A DNA stretch of 64,000 nt from Roseomonas sp. KE0001 (GTDB lineage Bacteria; Pseudomonadota; Alphaproteobacteria; Acetobacterales; Acetobacteraceae). The notes below the pieces were generated by a model. That model did no database searches and had not been told where the DNA came from. It worked only from the letters and a program-made list of their open reading frames with translations. The translations under genes and the position numbers were made by a program. The stretch's first letter is position 1; each line of letters starts with the position of its first letter. Below, piece after piece: positions 1-9,022 of this stretch. The stretch is taken from contig NZ_RCVQ01000008.1 of NCBI RefSeq assembly GCF_016107285.1, forward strand, positions 62,001 through 126,000, given 5' to 3'.

Positions 1-18
1 CTGGCGCAACGGCCGTGC

Positions 19-47
19 TTGACGTGGCGGCCTACCCTCCTTCTAAT
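19..47 (+). promoter_or_regulatory. Sigma-70-type promoter of the pim-like beta-oxidation operon
   Basis: TTGACG at 19-24 and TCTAAT at 42-47 are separated by exactly 17 bases. Each hexamer matches five of six consensus positions, which stands out in this GC-rich sequence. The expected transcription start is near 54, about 40 bases upstream of the ATG at 97. Inference from sequence match only. Confidence 0.6.
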
Positions 48-57
48 GCGCCTCAAT

Positions 58-78
58 AATGGAATTCAATTCCGCATT
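58..78. promoter_or_regulatory. Operator-like palindrome downstream of the operon promoter
   Basis: GGAATT-C-AATTCC (61-73) is a 6-base inverted repeat around one base. Outer AATG/CATT arms extend it imperfectly to 58-78. It lies just after the expected transcription start and before the first gene, a position typical of a repressor site. The regulator is unknown and no regulator gene adjoins it inside the window. Confidence 0.4.
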
Positions 79-96
79 GCAGAATTAGGGGCCGAA

Positions 97-2169
97 ATGT
101 CCGAAGTCGTCAGCTACAGCCTGCGGGATGGCGTCGCCATCGCCACCATCGACAATCCGCCGGTGAACGCCCTCTCGGCCGCCGTGCGCGCCGGGCTGCT
201 GGCCGCGGTGCGCCGCGCGGCGGAGGATGCGGAGGTCGCCGGCCTCGTCATCACCGGTGCCGGGGCGGCCTTCATCGCCGGCGCGGACATCACCGAGTTC
301 GGCAAGCCGCCCGCACCGCCCGCACTGGGCGATGTCATCGCCGCGATGGAAGCCAGCCCGAAGCCGGTAGTCGCCGCCATCCAGGGCGTGGCGCTGGGCG
401 GCGGCCTGGAGGTGGCGCTGGGCTGCGACGCGCGGCTGGCGGGACCGAAGGCCAGGCTCGGCCTGCCGGAGGTGAAGCTCGGCATCCTGCCCGGCGCCGG
501 CGGCACGCAGCGCGCCCCGCGCCTGATCGGCGCCGCCGTGGCCCTGCCGCTGATCGCCTCGGGCGAGCATCTGCCGGCGGCCCGCGCCGTCGAGCTGGGC
601 CTCGCCGATGCGCTGGTCGAGGGCGACCTGCTCGCGGCCGCCATCGCCAAGGTCAAGGACCTGGCCGCCGCGCCGCCCCGGCCGCGCCTGAACGCGCGGA
701 ACGAGGGCCTCGGCAGCCGCGAGGCCTTCGAGGCGGCCGCCAAGGCCCTGGCGAAGCGCGCCGCCGAGGAGCCCCAGGTCGCCGCCATCATCCAGTCCGT
801 CCGCAATGCCTACGACCTGCCCTTCGAGGCGGCGCTGCAGGCGGAGCGCGACTTCTTCATCCAGCTCCGCGACGATCCCCGCAGCAAGGCGCTGCGCCAT
901 GTCTTCTTCGCCGAGCGCGAGGCGGCGCGGATTCCCGGCCTGCCGAAGGGCACCGCGTCGCGCCCGGTGCGGCGGGTCGCCGTGCTCGGCGCCGGCACGA
1001 TGGGCGGCGGCATCTCGATGGCCTTCGCCAATGCCGGCATCCCGGTGACGATGATCGAGACCGATGCCGGCGCCCTGGAGCGCGGGCTGCAGCGGATCGA
1101 CGGCATCTACGCCACCTCGGTCAAGCGCGGCAGCCTGACCCCCGAGGCGCATGCGGGCCGCATGGCGCTGATCGAGGGCAAGGTCGGGCTGGAGGCCGCC
1201 GCCGGGGCCGATCTGGTGGTCGAGGCGGTGTTCGAGGATCTGGAGCTCAAGAAGGAGATCTTCGCCAAGCTCGACAGGATCACCGATCCCGGCACCGTGC
1301 TGGCCAGCAACACCTCCTATCTCGACATCGACCAGATGGCCGCCGCCACCTCGCGCCCGGGCGACGTGCTGGGAATGCACTTCTTCTCGCCCGCCAATGT
1401 CATGAAGCTGCTGGAGGTGGTGCGGGCCGCGAGGACCGCGCCCGAGGCGCTGGCCACCGCCGTCGAGGTTGGCCGCAGGCTGGCCAAGGTGCCGGTCGTG
1501 GTCGGCGTCTGCCACGGCTTCGTCGGCAACCGCATGCTCTCCCGCCGCACCCAGCAGGCCGAGCGCCTGCTGCAGGAGGGCGCCCTGCCCGAGCAGGTGG
1601 ACAAGGCGCTGACCGATTTCGGCTTCCGCATGGGTCCCTTCGCCATGGGCGACCTCGCCGGGCTCGATATCGGCTGGCGCATCCGCAAGGCCACGGGCGG
1701 CAGCGCGCCGGTGGCCGATGCGCTCTGCGAGGCCGGGCGCCTCGGCCAGAAGACCGGCCGCGGCTACTACGCCTATCCCGAGGGTGCCCGCGCCGGCGTG
1801 CCGGACCCGGAGGTGGCGGCGCTGATCGAGGGTGTCTCCGCGCGGCTCGGCATCGCCCGCCGCGCCATCGGCCAGGAGGAGATCACCGAGCGTCTGATCT
1901 ATCCGATGATCAACGAAGGCGCGCGCATCCTGGAGGAAGGCATCGCGGCCCGCCCCGGCGACATCGATGTGGTCTGGCTCTATGGCTACAACTGGCCGGC
2001 CTGGCGTGGCGGGCCGATGCATTACGCCGACGCGACCGGGCTGGCGCATATCGCGCAGCGCCTCTCGCACTACGCCGAGGCGACGGGCGACGAGAGCCTG
2101 CGGCCGGCCCCGCTGCTGGCGCGCCTGGCGGCGGAGGGCGGCAGCTTCTCCGGGCTGAAGGCGGCCTAG
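97..2169 (+). CDS. pimF: Fused enoyl-CoA hydratase / 3-hydroxyacyl-CoA dehydrogenase (PimF/FadB-like)
   Basis: This 690-residue protein performs the hydratase and dehydrogenase steps of beta-oxidation. Residues 1 to about 190 are a crotonase domain with the oxyanion-hole AGADI and the LPEVKLGILPGAGGTQR block. From about residue 293 a Rossmann NAD site (VLGAGTMGGG) begins the 3-hydroxyacyl-CoA dehydrogenase, followed by its C-terminal dimerisation repeats. The frame opens further upstream at 19, but that would lie in the promoter; the ATG at 97 follows AGGGG and starts at the usual crotonase N-terminus. It heads five co-directional genes in the order of Rhodopseudomonas palustris pimFABCD. The general enzyme class is secure; substrate preference (dicarboxylic versus ordinary fatty acids) is inferred from gene order. 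Confidence 0.9.
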   Translation: MSEVVSYSLRDGVAIATIDNPPVNALSAAVRAGLLAAVRRAAEDAEVAGLVITGAGAAFIAGADITEFGKPPAPPALGDVIAAMEASPKPVVAAIQGVALGGGLEVALGCDARLAGPKARLGLPEVKLGILPGAGGTQRAPRLIGAAVALPLIASGEHLPAARAVELGLADALVEGDLLAAAIAKVKDLAAAPPRPRLNARNEGLGSREAFEAAAKALAKRAAEEPQVAAIIQSVRNAYDLPFEAALQAERDFFIQLRDDPRSKALRHVFFAEREAARIPGLPKGTASRPVRRVAVLGAGTMGGGISMAFANAGIPVTMIETDAGALERGLQRIDGIYATSVKRGSLTPEAHAGRMALIEGKVGLEAAAGADLVVEAVFEDLELKKEIFAKLDRITDPGTVLASNTSYLDIDQMAAATSRPGDVLGMHFFSPANVMKLLEVVRAARTAPEALATAVEVGRRLAKVPVVVGVCHGFVGNRMLSRRTQQAERLLQEGALPEQVDKALTDFGFRMGPFAMGDLAGLDIGWRIRKATGGSAPVADALCEAGRLGQKTGRGYYAYPEGARAGVPDPEVAALIEGVSARLGIARRAIGQEEITERLIYPMINEGARILEEGIAARPGDIDVVWLYGYNWPAWRGGPMHYADATGLAHIAQRLSHYAEATGDESLRPAPLLARLAAEGGSFSGLKAA

Positions 2170-3834
2170 ATGTCGCCCCCGCGCGAGGCGCATCCCTGGG
2201 AGGCCTCCTACCCGCCCGGCGCGCGCTGGGACGCGCCGATCGCCACCGGCACCCTGCCGGCGCTGCTCGATGCCGCGGCGGCGGAATGGGATGGCAAGGT
2301 GGCGCTGCACTACCGCGGCCGCGACATCGGCTTCGCCGGGTTGCGCGCCACGGCCGACCGCGTCGCCGCCGGGCTGATGGCCGAGGGGCTGCGGCCGGGC
2401 GACGCGGTGGCCTTCTACCTGCCCAACACCCCCTGGCATCCGGCTTGCTTCTTCGGCGTGCTGCGCGCCGGGGGGCGGGTGGTGCATCTCTCGCCGCTCG
2501 ACGCGCCGCGCGAGCTGCTGCACAAGATCGCCGACAGCGGCGCGCGCTGGCTGATCACCACCGACTTCCCGACCCTGCTGCCGAACGCGCTGCGGCTGCT
2601 GCGCGAGGGCGTGGTGGAGCGCGCCTTCCTGGCGCCGGACGCGGCCTGGGGCGGCACCTCCGCCCCGGCCCAGCCGGATTTCGAGCCCCTGCCGCTGCGC
2701 GACGGCCCGCCGGCGCCCTGGCCGGCGCTCGACGAGACCGATGTCGTGCTGCTGCAGTACACCGGCGGCACCACGGGCCGGCCCAAGGGCGCGATGCTGA
2801 CGCACCGCAACCTGACCGCCGCCGTCTCCATCTACCAGGCCTGGCGCGACGAGGACACGCTGCCGCGCGGCGAGCAGCGCGTGCTCGGCGTGCTGCCGCT
2901 GTTCCATATCTACGCGCTGACCGCCGTGCTGCTGCGCCACCTCGCGGACGGCAACACCATCCACCTGCATCCGCGCTTCGACCTGGAGGCGGCGGTGGAG
3001 GCGATCGAGCGGCACCGCATCAACGTCTTCCCCGGCGTGCCGACCATGTGGATCGGCCTGCTGAACATGCCCGGCATCGAGCGCCGCGACCTCTCCTCGC
3101 TGCGCATCTGCTCCTCCGGCGGCGCGCCCATGCCCTTCGAGGTGCAGGAGCGGCTGGAGGCGCTGATCGGCACCCGCATCGGCGGCGGCTGGGGCATGAC
3201 CGAGACCAGCCCCGCCGGCAGCCGCCTGCCCTTCCGCGGACCGAAGCGCCCCGGGCTGATCGGCCTGCCGCTGCCGGGGATCGAGATGCGCGTGGTGGAC
3301 CTGGAGGATGCCGGCCGCGCCCTGCCGCCGGGCGAGCATGGCGAGATCGCCACGCGCGGGCCGAATGTCTTCGCCGGCTACTGGAAGCAGCCGACGGCGA
3401 CGGAAGCCAGCTTCCGCGACGGCTGGTTCCTCACAGGCGACATCGGCTGGATGGACGAGAAGGGCTATTTCACCCTGGTCGACCGTCGCAAGAACATGAT
3501 CATCTCCTCCGGCTTCAACGTCTATCCGGCGGCGGTGGAGCAGGCGATCTACGAACACCCCGATGTCGAGGAATGCATCGTCATCGGGGTGCCGGACACG
3601 TATCGCGGCCAGGCGGCCAAGGCCTTCGTGAAGCTGCGCGACGGCGCGGCGGTGCTGACGCTCGACGCGCTGAAGGCCTTCCTGGCCGACCGTATCGGGC
3701 GGCACGAGATGCCCGCCGCGCTCGAGTTGCGCGCGGCCCTGCCGCGCAGCGCGGCGGGCAAGCTGCTGGCGGCCCGGCTGCGTGAGGAAGAGGAACTGGC
3801 GCGCGGCGCCACAACGAAGGAAACGCCCGCATGA
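2170..3834 (+). CDS. pimA: Acyl-CoA synthetase (AMP-forming), PimA/FadD-like
   Basis: A 554-residue member of the adenylate-forming family that activates a carboxylic acid to its CoA thioester through an acyl-AMP. The P-loop-like motif [12 protein letters not shown] lies near residue 197, [11 protein letters not shown] follows mid-protein, and the hinge and C-terminal motif [16 protein letters not shown] is intact. Length is normal for the family. Its ATG directly abuts the stop of the preceding gene, and its end overlaps the thiolase by four bases, so it is part of one coupled operon. By position it corresponds to PimA, a dicarboxylate/fatty acid CoA ligase; the substrate cannot be read from the sequence. 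Confidence 0.9.
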   Translation: MSPPREAHPWEASYPPGARWDAPIATGTLPALLDAAAAEWDGKVALHYRGRDIGFAGLRATADRVAAGLMAEGLRPGDAVAFYLPNTPWHPACFFGVLRAGGRVVHLSPLDAPRELLHKIADSGARWLITTDFPTLLPNALRLLREGVVERAFLAPDAAWGGTSAPAQPDFEPLPLRDGPPAPWPALDETDVVLLQYTGGTTGRPKGAMLTHRNLTAAVSIYQAWRDEDTLPRGEQRVLGVLPLFHIYALTAVLLRHLADGNTIHLHPRFDLEAAVEAIERHRINVFPGVPTMWIGLLNMPGIERRDLSSLRICSSGGAPMPFEVQERLEALIGTRIGGGWGMTETSPAGSRLPFRGPKRPGLIGLPLPGIEMRVVDLEDAGRALPPGEHGEIATRGPNVFAGYWKQPTATEASFRDGWFLTGDIGWMDEKGYFTLVDRRKNMIISSGFNVYPAAVEQAIYEHPDVEECIVIGVPDTYRGQAAKAFVKLRDGAAVLTLDALKAFLADRIGRHEMPAALELRAALPRSAAGKLLAARLREEEELARGATTKETPA

Positions 3835-5009
3835 GGGAAGCCGTCATCGTCTCCACCGCCCGCACGCCGATCGGGCGCGCGGCGCGGGGCAGCCTGAACA
3901 TCACCCACGGCGCCGACATGGCGGCGCATGCCATCACCCACGCCCTGTCGCGCGCCGGCATCGGCGGCCAGGAGGTGGAGGAGGTGATCATGGGCTGCGG
4001 CTACCCCGAGGGCGCGACCGGCGGCAACATGGGCCGCGCCGGGGCGCTGCGCGCCGGCCTGCCGGTGGCCACCGCCGGCATGACCGTCAGCCGCTTCTGC
4101 GCCTCGGGGCTCGACGCCATCGCCGCCGCCGCGCGCCGCATCATGACCGACGATGCCGGCGTGCTGGTCGCGGGCGGCGTGGAGTCGATCAGCCTGACCG
4201 TGCCCAAGGTGGACCGCGCCGCGGCGCGCAACCCCTGGCTGATGGAGCACCATCCGCACCTCTACGACAGCATGATCGAGACCGCCGACCTGGTGGCGGC
4301 GCGCTATGGCATCTCCCGCGAGGCGCAGGACGCGTTCTCGCTGCTCAGCCAGCAGCGCACCGCCGCGGCGCAGCAGGCCGGGATCTTCGACGACGAGATC
4401 GCGCCGATGGAGGTGACCTACGCCGTCACGGACAAGGCGACCGGCGAGACCACGCAGCGCAGCAAGACCTTCGACCGGGACGAGGGCAACCGCCCGGAGA
4501 CGACGCTGGAGGGCCTGGCCAAGCTCAAGCCGGTGCGCGAGGGGCAGTTCATCACCGCCGGCAATGCCAGCCAGCTTTCCGACGGCGCCAGCGCCTCGGT
4601 GCTGATGTCGGCCGAGGAGGCGGCGCGGCGCGGCCTGAAGCCGCTCGGCGTCTTCCGCGGCTTCGCCAGCGCCGGCTGCGAGCCGGAGGAGATGGGCATC
4701 GGCCCGGTCTTCGCCGTGCCGCGCCTGCTGCAGCGCCACGGGCTGAAGGTGGAGGACATCGACCTCTGGGAGCTGAACGAGGCCTTCGCCTCGCAGTCGA
4801 TCTACTGCCGCGACCAGCTCGGCATCCCGGAGGCGCGGCTGAACGTCAATGGCGGTGCCATCTCCATCGGCCATCCCTTCGGCATGAGCGGCGCGCGCCT
4901 GGTCGGCCACGCGCTGCTGGAGGGCCGGCGGCGCGGCGCCCGGCGCGTCGTCGTCACGATGTGCGTCGCGGGCGGCCTCGGCGCCGCCGGCCTGTTCGAG
5001 ATCCTCTGA
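3831..5009 (+). CDS. pimB: Acyl-CoA thiolase (acetyl-CoA C-acyltransferase), PimB-like
   Basis: A 392-residue thiolase for the final thiolytic step of beta-oxidation. The nucleophile is Cys90 in [11 protein letters not shown]. The second active-site block [10 protein letters not shown] carries His348, and the C-terminal catalytic Cys378 is in [10 protein letters not shown]. All catalytic residues are present and length is typical. It starts inside the stop of the ligase gene (ATGA overlap). The PimB assignment rests on gene order; a general degradative thiolase would look the same. Confidence 0.9.
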   Translation: MREAVIVSTARTPIGRAARGSLNITHGADMAAHAITHALSRAGIGGQEVEEVIMGCGYPEGATGGNMGRAGALRAGLPVATAGMTVSRFCASGLDAIAAAARRIMTDDAGVLVAGGVESISLTVPKVDRAAARNPWLMEHHPHLYDSMIETADLVAARYGISREAQDAFSLLSQQRTAAAQQAGIFDDEIAPMEVTYAVTDKATGETTQRSKTFDRDEGNRPETTLEGLAKLKPVREGQFITAGNASQLSDGASASVLMSAEEAARRGLKPLGVFRGFASAGCEPEEMGIGPVFAVPRLLQRHGLKVEDIDLWELNEAFASQSIYCRDQLGIPEARLNVNGGAISIGHPFGMSGARLVGHALLEGRRRGARRVVVTMCVAGGLGAAGLFEIL

Positions 5010-5020
5010 GGAACGCCGCC

Positions 5021-6214
5021 ATGGAACTCCGCTACACGCCCGAGGAAATCGCCTTCCGCGAGGAGCTGCGCCGCACCTTCCGCGAGAAGATCCCGGCCGA
5101 GATCCGCCGCAAGGTCAGCGAGGGCCGGCACCTCGACCGCGAGGACATCGCCACCGCCCACCGAATCCTGCACGCCGAGGGGCTGGCCACGCCGAACTGG
5201 CCGGTGGAATGGGGCGGCAAGGACTGGAGCCCGGTGCAGCGCTACATCTACATCGAGGAGGTGCAGGCCAACGCGGTGCCGATGCCGCTCTCCTTCAACG
5301 TCGCCATGGTCGGCCCGGTGATCGCCAACTTCGGCAGCGAGGCGCAGAAGCAGCGCTTCCTGCCCCCCACCGCCAGCCTCGACATCTGGTGGGCGCAGGG
5401 CTTCTCCGAGCCGGGCGCCGGCTCCGACCTCGCCGGGCTTAAGACCACGGCGAAGCGCGAGGGCGACCATTACATACTGAACGGCCAGAAGACCTGGACC
5501 ACCCTCGGCCAGTACGCCGACTGGATCTTCGTCCTCGCCCGCACCAACCCGGCGGCGGAGAAGAAGCAGAAGGGCATCTCCTTCATCCTGGTGGACATGA
5601 AGTCCCCCGGCGTCACCGTGCGCCCGATCATCACCATCGACGGCGCGCATGAGGTGAACGAGGTCTTCTTCGACGAGGTGAAGGTTCCCGTGGAGAACCT
5701 GATCGGCGAGGAGAACAAGGGCTGGGACTACGCCAAGTTCCTGCTCTCCAACGAGCGCAACAACATCGCCCGCGTCGGCTTCTCGAAGGAGAAGCTGGCC
5801 CGCGTCAAGGAGCGCGCGAAGGAGACGCCCGCGGGCGAGGGCACGCTCTGGGACGACGCCGATTTCCGCCGCCGCGTCGCCATCGCCGAGATCGAGCTGA
5901 AGGCGCTCGAGATCACGCAGATGCGCGCCGTCGCCGCGCAGCGCCACCGCGCCGCCGACAAGCCGGACCCGACCTCCTCGATCCTGAAGATCAAGGGCTC
6001 CGAGATCCAGCAGATGGCGACCGAGCTGATGGTCACCGTCGCCGGCCCCTATGCCGTGCCGATGCCCTCCCATTCGCACAACGAGCCGCCGGTCGGCCCC
6101 GACTGGGCGGAGGCCGCGGCGCCGCTGTTCTTCAACTACCGCAAGGTCTCGATCTACGGCGGCTCGAACGAGATCCAGCGCAACATCATCGCCAAGGCCT
6201 TCCTCGGCCTCTGA
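5021..6214 (+). CDS. pimC: Acyl-CoA dehydrogenase, large-subunit type (PimC-like)
   Basis: A 397-residue flavin-dependent acyl-CoA dehydrogenase that introduces the alpha-beta double bond and passes electrons to ETF. FAD and substrate blocks are recognisable (GFSEPGAGSDLAGLKTTA; LNGQKTWTT). The C-terminus reads YGGSNEIQRNIIAK, with Gly where medium-chain enzymes have the catalytic Glu of YEG. The ATG at 5021 is 11 bases after the thiolase stop. Together with the next gene it matches the PimC/PimD large/small subunit pair, and family precedents (PimCD, ChsE-type) make a heteromeric enzyme likely. Confidence 0.88.
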   Translation: MELRYTPEEIAFREELRRTFREKIPAEIRRKVSEGRHLDREDIATAHRILHAEGLATPNWPVEWGGKDWSPVQRYIYIEEVQANAVPMPLSFNVAMVGPVIANFGSEAQKQRFLPPTASLDIWWAQGFSEPGAGSDLAGLKTTAKREGDHYILNGQKTWTTLGQYADWIFVLARTNPAAEKKQKGISFILVDMKSPGVTVRPIITIDGAHEVNEVFFDEVKVPVENLIGEENKGWDYAKFLLSNERNNIARVGFSKEKLARVKERAKETPAGEGTLWDDADFRRRVAIAEIELKALEITQMRAVAAQRHRAADKPDPTSSILKIKGSEIQQMATELMVTVAGPYAVPMPSHSHNEPPVGPDWAEAAAPLFFNYRKVSIYGGSNEIQRNIIAKAFLGL

Positions 6215-6248
6215 CCGGCCGCGACGCAGCAACAGAGGACACATCCCG

Positions 6249-7391
6249 ATGGATTTCGACCTGACCGAGGAACAGCGCCTGCTGAAGGAGAGCGTCGACC
6301 GGCTGATGGCCGGCGCCTATGGCGATTTCGAGAAGCGCCGCGGCTACCAGGAGGAAGCCAAGGGCTACAGCCCGAAGCTCTGGGCGCAGTATGCCGAGAT
6401 GGGCCTGCTGGGCCTGCCCTTCCCCGAGGCGCAGGGCGGCTTCGGCGGCGGCCCGCTGGAGACCATGATCGTCATGGAGGCGGTCGGCCGCGGCCTGGCC
6501 GTCGAGCCCTATCTCACCAGCGTGGTCATCGGCGGCGGCCTGCTCCGCCTGGCGGGGCGCGACGATCTGATCGGCGAGCTGGTCGGCGGCGAGGCGACCT
6601 TCGCCCTGGCCACCACCGAGCGGCAGTCGCGCGACGACCTCTTCGACGTCGCCACCACCGCCCGCCGCTCCGGCGAGGGCTGGGTGCTGGACGGCGCCAA
6701 GAGCGTCGTGCTGTACGGCGAATCCGCCGATCACCTCATCGTCTCCGCGCGCACCGCCGGGCAGCGGCGCGACCGGGACGGCATCTCCCTCTTCCTGGTG
6801 CCCGGCGATGCCAGGGGTGTCAGCCGGCGCGGCTATCCGACCCAGGACGGGCTGCGCGCCGCCGAGATCCAGCTCGAATCCGTGCAGCTTCCGGCCGGCG
6901 CCCTGCTCGGCGCCGAGGGCGGGGGCCTGCCGCTGCTGGAGCAGGTGGTGGACATCGCGCTGGCCGCCCTCTGCGCCGAGGCGGTGGGCGCGATGGAGGC
7001 GCTGCACGAGCTGACGCTCGACTACCTGAAGCAGCGCAAGCAGTTCGGCGTCACCATCGGCAGCTTCCAGGCGGTGCAGCACCGCGCGGCGGACATGCTG
7101 GTGGCGCTGGAGCAGGCGCGCTCCATGACGATCTACGCGGCGATGATGGCGGAGAACCCCGATCCGGCGGCGCGCCGTCCGGCCATCGCGGCGGCCAAGG
7201 CGCTGGTCAACCGCTCGGCCGAGCTGATCGGCAAGGAGGCGATCCAGCTGCATGGCGGCATCGCCATGACCATGGAGTACAAGGCGGGCCACTACTTCAA
7301 GCGGCTCTCCATGCTGATCAACCAGTTCGGCGACACCGACCGGCACCTGCGCGTGGTGGCCGAGGCGGGCGGGCTGGAGCCGGCGGCCTGA
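6249..7391 (+). CDS. pimD: Acyl-CoA dehydrogenase, small-subunit type (PimD-like)
   Basis: A 380-residue acyl-CoA dehydrogenase, divergent from the preceding one. It starts MDFDLTEEQRLLKESVDRL and ends with the QLHGGIAMTMEYKAGHYFKR block typical of the smaller partner in two-gene dehydrogenases. An AGAGGA ribosome-binding site lies about ten bases before the ATG at 6249. Only 34 bases separate it from pimC. It is the last gene of the operon and is followed by a hairpin terminator. Partnership with PimC is inferred from adjacency and family precedent. Confidence 0.87.
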   Translation: MDFDLTEEQRLLKESVDRLMAGAYGDFEKRRGYQEEAKGYSPKLWAQYAEMGLLGLPFPEAQGGFGGGPLETMIVMEAVGRGLAVEPYLTSVVIGGGLLRLAGRDDLIGELVGGEATFALATTERQSRDDLFDVATTARRSGEGWVLDGAKSVVLYGESADHLIVSARTAGQRRDRDGISLFLVPGDARGVSRRGYPTQDGLRAAEIQLESVQLPAGALLGAEGGGLPLLEQVVDIALAALCAEAVGAMEALHELTLDYLKQRKQFGVTIGSFQAVQHRAADMLVALEQARSMTIYAAMMAENPDPAARRPAIAAAKALVNRSAELIGKEAIQLHGGIAMTMEYKAGHYFKRLSMLINQFGDTDRHLRVVAEAGGLEPAA

Positions 7392-7397
7392 CGCCTC

Positions 7398-7430
7398 CTC
7401 CGGGGAGGACTTCCCCCGGAGCTTTCTATG
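7398..7430 (+). terminator. Intrinsic terminator after the pim-like operon
   Basis: CTCCGGGG (7398-7405) pairs perfectly with CCCCGGAG (7414-7421) over an 8-base loop and is followed by CTTTCT. It sits between convergent genes, so it could also help end transcription from the minus-strand methyltransferase, although that side lacks a T tract. Confidence 0.65.
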
Positions 7431-8097
7431 CCTTCCCGCCGGCCGGCGGGAAGGCATGGACCCGGTAGACCGTCACGCCCCGCATGTCCCGGTCCTCCAG
7501 CTCCCGCGTCACCGGCACCGCGAGCTGGGCGACCGGCTCCAGCCCCTCCCGCGGCAGATAGGCACGGCCGGGATCGGCCAGCAGCACCGCGGCGCCCTCC
7601 GCCGCCAGCCGGCGCAGCCAGGGCATGATATGCGCGGTCATCGGCGCCTCGTAGCAGACGTCGCCGGCCAGCACCGTGTCCCAGCGCCGCGCCGCGCCGA
7701 CCACGTCGCCCGTCGCCGCCGCCACCGTCACGCCGTTCCGCGCCGCGTTCAGGCGCGCCGCGGCGATGGCCAGCGGGTCGATCTCCGCCACCTCCACCGC
7801 CAGCGCCCCGGCGCGCGCGGCGGCGATGGCGGCCAGCCCGCCCCCGGCCGCGAAGTCCAGCACCCGCCGGCCCCGCACCGGCACGACGCCATCCAGGATC
7901 AGCCGGGCCAGGGCCTGGCTGCCCGGCCAGGCAAAGGCCCAGAAGGGCGGCTCGATATCGCGCGCCTCCAGCCAGTCCTCGGTGGCCTGCCAGATGGGCG
8001 TGATCTCGGTGGCGAGGTGAAGCTCGATCTCCGGCACCAGCGGCGGCCGCGCCAGGGCCGTGTGGGCGGCGATGAAGGCGGCCGGATCGCCGGTCAC
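7426..8097 (-). CDS. Class I SAM-dependent methyltransferase, ETF-beta lysine methyltransferase-like
   Basis: A 223-residue methyltransferase. The SAM motif I is VLDFAAGGGLAAIAAA, motif II is EIDPLAIAAARLNAARNG, and ahead of them lies EPPFWAFAWPGSQALARLIL. The WPGxQALxR segment is characteristic of the METTL20/ETFBKMT group, which methylates lysines of the electron transfer flavoprotein beta subunit; such proteins are often misannotated as nicotinamide N-methylases. Its start overlaps the ubiA stop by four bases (ATGA on the minus strand), implying coupled translation after ubiA. It lies convergent to acyl-CoA dehydrogenases, the partners of ETF. The methyltransferase fold is secure; the ETF-beta substrate is likely but unproven. 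Confidence 0.75.
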   Translation of the reverse strand: MTGDPAAFIAAHTALARPPLVPEIELHLATEITPIWQATEDWLEARDIEPPFWAFAWPGSQALARLILDGVVPVRGRRVLDFAAGGGLAAIAAARAGALAVEVAEIDPLAIAAARLNAARNGVTVAAATGDVVGAARRWDTVLAGDVCYEAPMTAHIMPWLRRLAAEGAAVLLADPGRAYLPREGLEPVAQLAVPVTRELEDRDMRGVTVYRVHAFPPAGGKA

Positions 8098-8993
8098 AGG
8101 CGGCCGGCCAGGAAGGCCAGGGCGATCAGCAGCCCGACCTCCCGGTTGCGCTGGAACAGGCGCAGGCAGAGGACGGGGTCGTGGATGTCGAGGCGGCGGA
8201 TCTGCCAGGCCAGCACCCCGGCCGGGGCCAGCAGGGCGACATGGAAGAAGGGCCCGAGCCCGGCCAGGATGCCGGCCAGCAGAAGCAGCGCCACGGCCCC
8301 GGCATAGCAGGCGAGCAGGAAGGGCGCGGTGCGCTCGCCGAAATGCCGGGCGGTGCTGCGGACGCCGATCAGCGCGTCATCCTCGCGGTCCTGATGGGCA
8401 TAGATGGTGTCGTAGCCCAGGATCCAGAGGAAGGCGGCGGCGTAGAGGACGAGGCCCGGCCCGTCCAGCCGGCCGGTGGCCGCCGCATAGCCCATCGGCG
8501 CCCCCCAGGAGAAGGTCAGGCCGAGCACCGCCTGGGGGAAGTCGGTCACGCGCTTGGCCAGCGGGTAGAGCGCCACCGGCAGCAGCGAGACCACGCCGAG
8601 CAGGATGGCGAGGCCGTTGAGTTGCACCAGGATGGCGAGGCCGATGGCCAGCAGCGCGGCCAGGAAGAGCAGCGCCTGCCGCGGCGTCACGGCGCCGGAG
8701 GCGATGGGCCGGCCGGCGGTGCGCGTCACCTTGCGGTCCAGGTCGCGGTCCCAGAGGTCGTTCACGACGCAGCCCGCGCCGCGCATGACGACCGAGCCGA
8801 GGCCGAAGAGGAGGGCCAGCGCCAGCCCCTGCGCCCAGTCCTGCGCCGCCAGGGCGAAGGCCCAGAGCGCGGGCAGGAAGAGCAGCCAGGAGCCGATCGG
8901 CCGGTCCAGCCGCATCAGCAGCGCATAGGGCCGCCAGCCATCGGGGAGTTGCGCGACCCAGCCGCGCGCGCGGATATCGGTATGCGGAATCAC
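8094..8993 (-). CDS. ubiA: 4-hydroxybenzoate polyprenyltransferase UbiA
   Basis: A 299-residue integral membrane prenyltransferase that joins the polyprenyl tail to 4-hydroxybenzoate in ubiquinone synthesis. The first Mg/diphosphate motif is NDLWDRDLD, followed by KVTRTAGRPIASG, and the second is YDTIYAHQDREDD. Several hydrophobic segments span the length expected. It is divergent from rsmE with only 29 bases between start codons, a very tight arrangement implying promoters that overlap each other or the coding ends. The ubiA/rsmE/gshA neighbourhood is common in Alphaproteobacteria. Confidence 0.92.
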   Translation of the reverse strand: MIPHTDIRARGWVAQLPDGWRPYALLMRLDRPIGSWLLFLPALWAFALAAQDWAQGLALALLFGLGSVVMRGAGCVVNDLWDRDLDRKVTRTAGRPIASGAVTPRQALLFLAALLAIGLAILVQLNGLAILLGVVSLLPVALYPLAKRVTDFPQAVLGLTFSWGAPMGYAAATGRLDGPGLVLYAAAFLWILGYDTIYAHQDREDDALIGVRSTARHFGERTAPFLLACYAGAVALLLLAGILAGLGPFFHVALLAPAGVLAWQIRRLDIHDPVLCLRLFQRNREVGLLIALAFLAGRL

Positions 8994-9022
8994 CCTGCCA
9001 ATAAGCGCCGCCGGAGAGCCCG

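Noticed and set aside
85-3705. Minus-strand open frame of 1206 codons opposite pimF and pimA
   Set aside because: Antisense shadow of GC-rich coding sequence; Arg/Gln/His/Gly-rich low-complexity translation with no domain.
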